Origin: an uncultured Verrucomicrobiales bacterium | GTDB taxonomy: Bacteria; Verrucomicrobiota; Verrucomicrobiia; Verrucomicrobiales; Akkermansiaceae | Assembly: GCA_937934595.1 (NCBI GenBank) | Contig: CALGZA010000018.1 | Span: 1-64,000 of the forward strand | DNA: 64,000 bases | Direction: 5' to 3' | In this document: piece after piece, positions 60,421-64,000 of the stretch | Numbering within the stretch: position 1 is the stretch's first letter | Layout: each line of letters starts with the position of its first letter | Made by a program: the position numbers and the translations under genes | Notes under the pieces: model-generated | The model's input: only the letters and a program-made list of their open reading frames with translations | What the model was told of the DNA's origin: nothing | The model's database searches: none

Positions 60421-61125
60421 TTATCGCGATGCTCGGAATACCCACGACCCATTGATCGCTGGCATTTTACCTTTAGACAGGGCAGCATAATCCGTCTTAC
60501 CCCTAGCCCCTATGATCTCTTTCCCTGTCGCCGCCTTCCAATAAGCATTCATCGACTCACCACTATGGCACCCCCATGACTTGCATATTGCCTTGGGCGC
60601 AAATACCGAAGCCTTGATTTTATAGAGCTCTTTCTCATGCAACCATGAAGTACACGCCCCAATGATATCCGACGAGTAATCAAGTAAAAAACAATGCTTA
60701 TTAGAATGCCCAAAAAAATCAAAAGTAGTGATCGAGCGAGTTGGGCGAGAATTAATAGCTCTTATCACAGACGGCCCACCCTTAACCCAGATAAGCTTAG
60801 CCCCTCGCTTAGCTGCCTGCTCAGCGATCCATTTCGTATAAGGCTTACCATCTTCCCTTCCTCTCGCCACATACCCACTCTTATGAACTAACCAGATAAT
60901 TTTAGATTTAGGCCCATATGCCACGCGTATATTGTCCATACGCATCGTTGAAGCACGTATGAAATTAGCCCACCAACGATCATGACGATCCCTCTCAACA
61001 CGCAAATTCTCCCACTTCCGAAGCGCAGGACCACCAGCTAAAATAACATGCTCTGATGCCCCAGCCTTCTGTGGCGCCAAGCTGATAGTAAGAGTAATGA
61101 GGAGGATAGTGAGTAACGTTTTCAT
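60421..61125 (-). CDS. Secreted hypothetical protein
   Basis: Signal peptide; DFFGHSNKHCFLLDYSS, CKSWGCHSGESMNAYWK. Confidence 0.6.
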   Translation of the reverse strand: MKTLLTILLITLTISLAPQKAGASEHVILAGGPALRKWENLRVERDRHDRWWANFIRASTMRMDNIRVAYGPKSKIIWLVHKSGYVARGREDGKPYTKWIAEQAAKRGAKLIWVKGGPSVIRAINSRPTRSITTFDFFGHSNKHCFLLDYSSDIIGACTSWLHEKELYKIKASVFAPKAICKSWGCHSGESMNAYWKAATGKEIIGARGKTDYAALSKGKMPAINGSWVFRASR

Positions 61126-61178
61126 AATTTTTTAAGTGCAGATAGTGTGTGAAATAATAAAGGTTTATCAAGGCTTTT

Positions 61179-61652
61179 CTATGAATTGGTAGCTTCTATT
61201 CTTGCTTGAACTGCCAATTCAAAAGCTTCGTTATCACCATAACGCTTAATAGAAAATTTAACACAGCAGCGCTTCCCTGGCTCAGGTGACCAACTTGCCT
61301 GCCAAAAATGATAAATAGAACCAGTCGAAGCAGTCACAGAAATCCTTGATACACCAACCACTCCAGAACTATTCCTAGAGGAACGACTACATATCCGAAC
61401 CTGACCGCTAGACTCTGACTCTAAATCCAAAACAAGTTGATCCCTATATCGAACCGCATTCTCAAACGCCTGCTGCCCTCCACCAAAAGAACTATCAGAG
61501 AAAAATTTAGCATACTTTATACTCCGCCGCTGTAACCTGACCTGCCAACCATGAGTAAGTTGATCAGGCAGATCAATGCGTGCTATCGCGTAGTTGGAAT
61601 CATGACCAGTCGAACGTTGTGACATGTTCTTATTATGACTAAATTCAAACAA
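61179..61652 (-). CDS. AP2-domain-like DNA-binding protein (two AP2-like units)
   Basis: HGWQVRLQRRSIKYAKFFSDSSFGGGQQAFENAVRYRDQL and VGVSRISVTASTGSIYHFWQASWSPEPGKRCCVKFSIKRYGDNEAFELAVQARIEA. Confidence 0.65.
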   Translation of the reverse strand: MFEFSHNKNMSQRSTGHDSNYAIARIDLPDQLTHGWQVRLQRRSIKYAKFFSDSSFGGGQQAFENAVRYRDQLVLDLESESSGQVRICSRSSRNSSGVVGVSRISVTASTGSIYHFWQASWSPEPGKRCCVKFSIKRYGDNEAFELAVQARIEATNS

Positions 61653-61711
61653 GCTGTCTAGTGCGTTCTTCTATTGTGCCATCCTGCGTTTTATGGTTGA
61701 TTAAAGCAGTA

Positions 61712-62281
61712 ATGAGATGCCCAGAATGTCTAGAGAGAATTCATACCCGCGCAGAGGAATGCCCTCACTGCGGCATGACTTTAGAGCGACTCAGCCAAAA
61801 CTACCAAAACATCAACTCCAAAGTACATGATGGTGTGCACGATGAAGCTGGTTTACTAAGTATAGAGATGCGCAGAAAAATGAAAAATGCCATCCAATTA
61901 TGTGAACAACAATTTGTCGGTGTAAGCATCGCCGTATCACTTGTCGCCCTTAAAGACAACCAAACCCCAACAGGATACGGATTCTGGCTACACAATAACG
62001 GCCAATTCTTCCGCAACCATATTGACCATTCAGACACAGTCGACGGCAGAGGCCGTGTCATACTAGTTTTAGACGCAAAAGCTAAACGGATTGCACTAAG
62101 CTACGGATACTATTTTGACGGCCACATCAAAGACAAAGAAAATTTCGATATCCTCAGCACTGGCCATGCCAGCCTTCTAGAAGGAAATATAGTATTAGGT
62201 TGCGAGCAGATACTAAAAGCACTCAAAGAAACACTTAAAAAAGCAATTCTGAGATCCATTAAAAAGCAAAGAATATCATGA
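61712..62281 (+). CDS. Zinc-ribbon + TPM domain protein
   Basis: MRCPECLERIHTRAEECPHCGM; DEAGLLSIEMRRKMKNAI...RGRVILVLDAKAKRIALSYGYYFDG; start 61712 preferred over 61661. Confidence 0.7.
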   Translation: MRCPECLERIHTRAEECPHCGMTLERLSQNYQNINSKVHDGVHDEAGLLSIEMRRKMKNAIQLCEQQFVGVSIAVSLVALKDNQTPTGYGFWLHNNGQFFRNHIDHSDTVDGRGRVILVLDAKAKRIALSYGYYFDGHIKDKENFDILSTGHASLLEGNIVLGCEQILKALKETLKKAILRSIKKQRIS

Positions 62282-63219
62282 ATATCTCAAAATACATCAT
62301 CGTATACCTCTGCTTCTTTAACACATTAACAGCAGATCCCAACACTGATAATCAAGGCTTAAACATTACCGAGAAAATCTTAACTGAATTAGATCTACCA
62401 AATTGGTTCTGGGGAGGCGCCCACAACTTCGCTAACATAGTTAACAATCTCGAACAACCAGAGGACGAGCTCTTGAACCAATATCTTTACGGATTCTCCA
62501 CTATAGCCACAGGTCTTAATGACCCGCTCAACGTACTAAATAAAGAAGAACAACAAATCATAACAAAGCTCATTTCTGAACATGACATGAAATCAGCATT
62601 CCCCCTATACATCAATATCCTTAACACAGGCCAACAACTCCCACTAATACGAGCACAAATCAAACCTCGGCTAAACCACGCGTTTAAAAATCGAAACGCT
62701 CTGGTCATGTTTTACCACATGAATGATCCCCGTAACGTAGACGGATATCTATGCCTTGACGAAAAAGGAGTCATCGAAAACTGGGAAGTAGATGAGCTTT
62801 ACATAAAAAGCGCCAGAGATGCCAGCATTCACATTAACAGCTTCGACCAGTTAGAACATTTCGTTCGTGACCTTTCAAAACGCTCATACTGGCTCGAACA
62901 AAAACTAATGCCTCCAGTCCTAGCCGACAACTCAAACAACAGTGACTTATCCTCAAAAACACACAGCCATTGGAATAAATGGTTCACCATATTATCCGAC
63001 CATATCATCGCATTATCACTCGCCATATTCACCATTCTCATAGGCTTGTGGTATTTCTTGTGGTCCAGAAAGTGGCGGAAATTCGTCATCCCAGACCAAA
63101 AAACCCCACTCAGATTCGGTGCTCATCATGGCGCCAATATCAGCAATGTCATAGAATTCTCTGACCCCCGTGCATCTCTCTCAGAACAATACAAAAAAAT
63201 AAAAAACAACGACCTATAA
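62278..63219 (+). CDS. Hypothetical secreted/membrane protein coupled to the TPM gene
   Basis: Signal peptide, one C-terminal TM; 4-nt overlap with the TPM gene. Confidence 0.6.
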   Translation: MNISKYIIVYLCFFNTLTADPNTDNQGLNITEKILTELDLPNWFWGGAHNFANIVNNLEQPEDELLNQYLYGFSTIATGLNDPLNVLNKEEQQIITKLISEHDMKSAFPLYINILNTGQQLPLIRAQIKPRLNHAFKNRNALVMFYHMNDPRNVDGYLCLDEKGVIENWEVDELYIKSARDASIHINSFDQLEHFVRDLSKRSYWLEQKLMPPVLADNSNNSDLSSKTHSHWNKWFTILSDHIIALSLAIFTILIGLWYFLWSRKWRKFVIPDQKTPLRFGAHHGANISNVIEFSDPRASLSEQYKKIKNNDL

Positions 63220-63311
63220 TTGCCATTACAGCCATAAGCTCCCAGTTACAAAATTCACATACTTTTCACCCCAAATTCATCACCCCTTCATAAAATAATG
63301 CCAAATTAGGC

Positions 63312-64000
63312 ATGATGAAATTAACAAATAAAACAAAATTTGACGTCTGCGTAGCATCACATTTCGGTATGTGCTTCGGTGTAAAAGCAGCAATAGCTAA
63401 AACCAAAAAACTCGCCTCACACACTCCAATAACCATCCTAGGTGAACTGGCTCATAATGATACTGTGATAAAAAAACTAGAAAATCTAGGAGCTAAAAAA
63501 TCCAACCTCGAAGATCACAACGCCAAAACACCAAACGTCATCATCACAGCACATGGCACATCAGACACACAACGCAAAAAATGGGCAGATAATGGATACA
63601 TAGTGACCGACACTACTTGCCCACTAGTGCACAAAGCACACAACGCACTAAAAACACTTATCCTAGCAGAATACACTCCAGTTCTAATAGGAAAACCAGA
63701 ACACGTCGAAGTCAGAGGCCTCGCAGGTGACTTCCCTCAAACCCAAATCATCTTAAACATTCAAGACATCGATAAACTAAATATCAAAAATAACAAAATA
63801 GGCATCATCTCACAAACCACTCAGCAAATAGATCACGTAAACTCCCTCCTATCTGAAATAAAACAAAAATACCCTAACGCCAAAGTCAAATATATCGACA
63901 CCGTCTGCAGCCCCACAAAAGAAAGACAAACAGCACTCGTTGACCTCTGCAATAAATCAGAGATCATCATTGTAGTAGGCGGAAAAAACTCAAATAACAC
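63312..64000 (+). CDS. ispH: 4-hydroxy-3-methylbut-2-enyl diphosphate reductase, truncated by window end
   Basis: FGMCFGVKAAIAKT...ILGELAHNDTV...TAHGTSD...DTTCPLVHKAHN...IGKPEHVEVRGL...GIISQTTQ...DTVCSPTKERQ. Confidence 0.93.
   Translation, partial: MMKLTNKTKFDVCVASHFGMCFGVKAAIAKTKKLASHTPITILGELAHNDTVIKKLENLGAKKSNLEDHNAKTPNVIITAHGTSDTQRKKWADNGYIVTDTTCPLVHKAHNALKTLILAEYTPVLIGKPEHVEVRGLAGDFPQTQIILNIQDIDKLNIKNNKIGIISQTTQQIDHVNSLLSEIKQKYPNAKVKYIDTVCSPTKERQTALVDLCNKSEIIIVVGGKNSNN

Overview
This looks like a 64 kb chromosomal segment from a member of the Verrucomicrobia/PVC group. That placement is inferred from the PEP-CTERM protein, Tat-exported Gfo/Idh/MocA and TIM-barrel proteins, and IS content; no 16S is present. 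Gene density is high. Core loci include a tRNA-Thr / tuf / tRNA-Trp / secE / nusG / rplK block, argB, dapA, rsmA, bioB, kbl, amgK-murU, an RND efflux operon with a TetR regulator, and a truncated ispH at the right edge. Two accessory regions stand out by composition and gene decay. The first is an IS graveyard at about 8.3-10.2 kb (ISAs1, IS630 and IS66 remnants). The second is an island at about 54.2-59.0 kb with small orphan genes, a duplicated ~100-bp noncoding element, strong palindromes, an Rhs fragment and a second ISAs1 remnant. The best candidate for an undescribed system is a tightly packed, co-directional seven-gene operon at 43.27-52.78 kb: HMG-CoA reductase, UbiA-like, a three-part PEP-synthase-like dikinase, DUF3419/BtaA-like, a phytol/dolichol-kinase-like CTP transferase, GNAT, and an OleC-like AMP ligase. 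It sits in a genome that also carries ispH of the MEP pathway. Other notable items are Maf-lipid kinase and RsmA-Nudix fusions, a predicted pseudokinase coupled to an S1 protein, a branched and possibly switching RNA element between tuf and tRNA-Trp, and a very strong C>G and A>T strand skew that the accessory islands lack. All annotations come from reading the sequence; no database searches were run.
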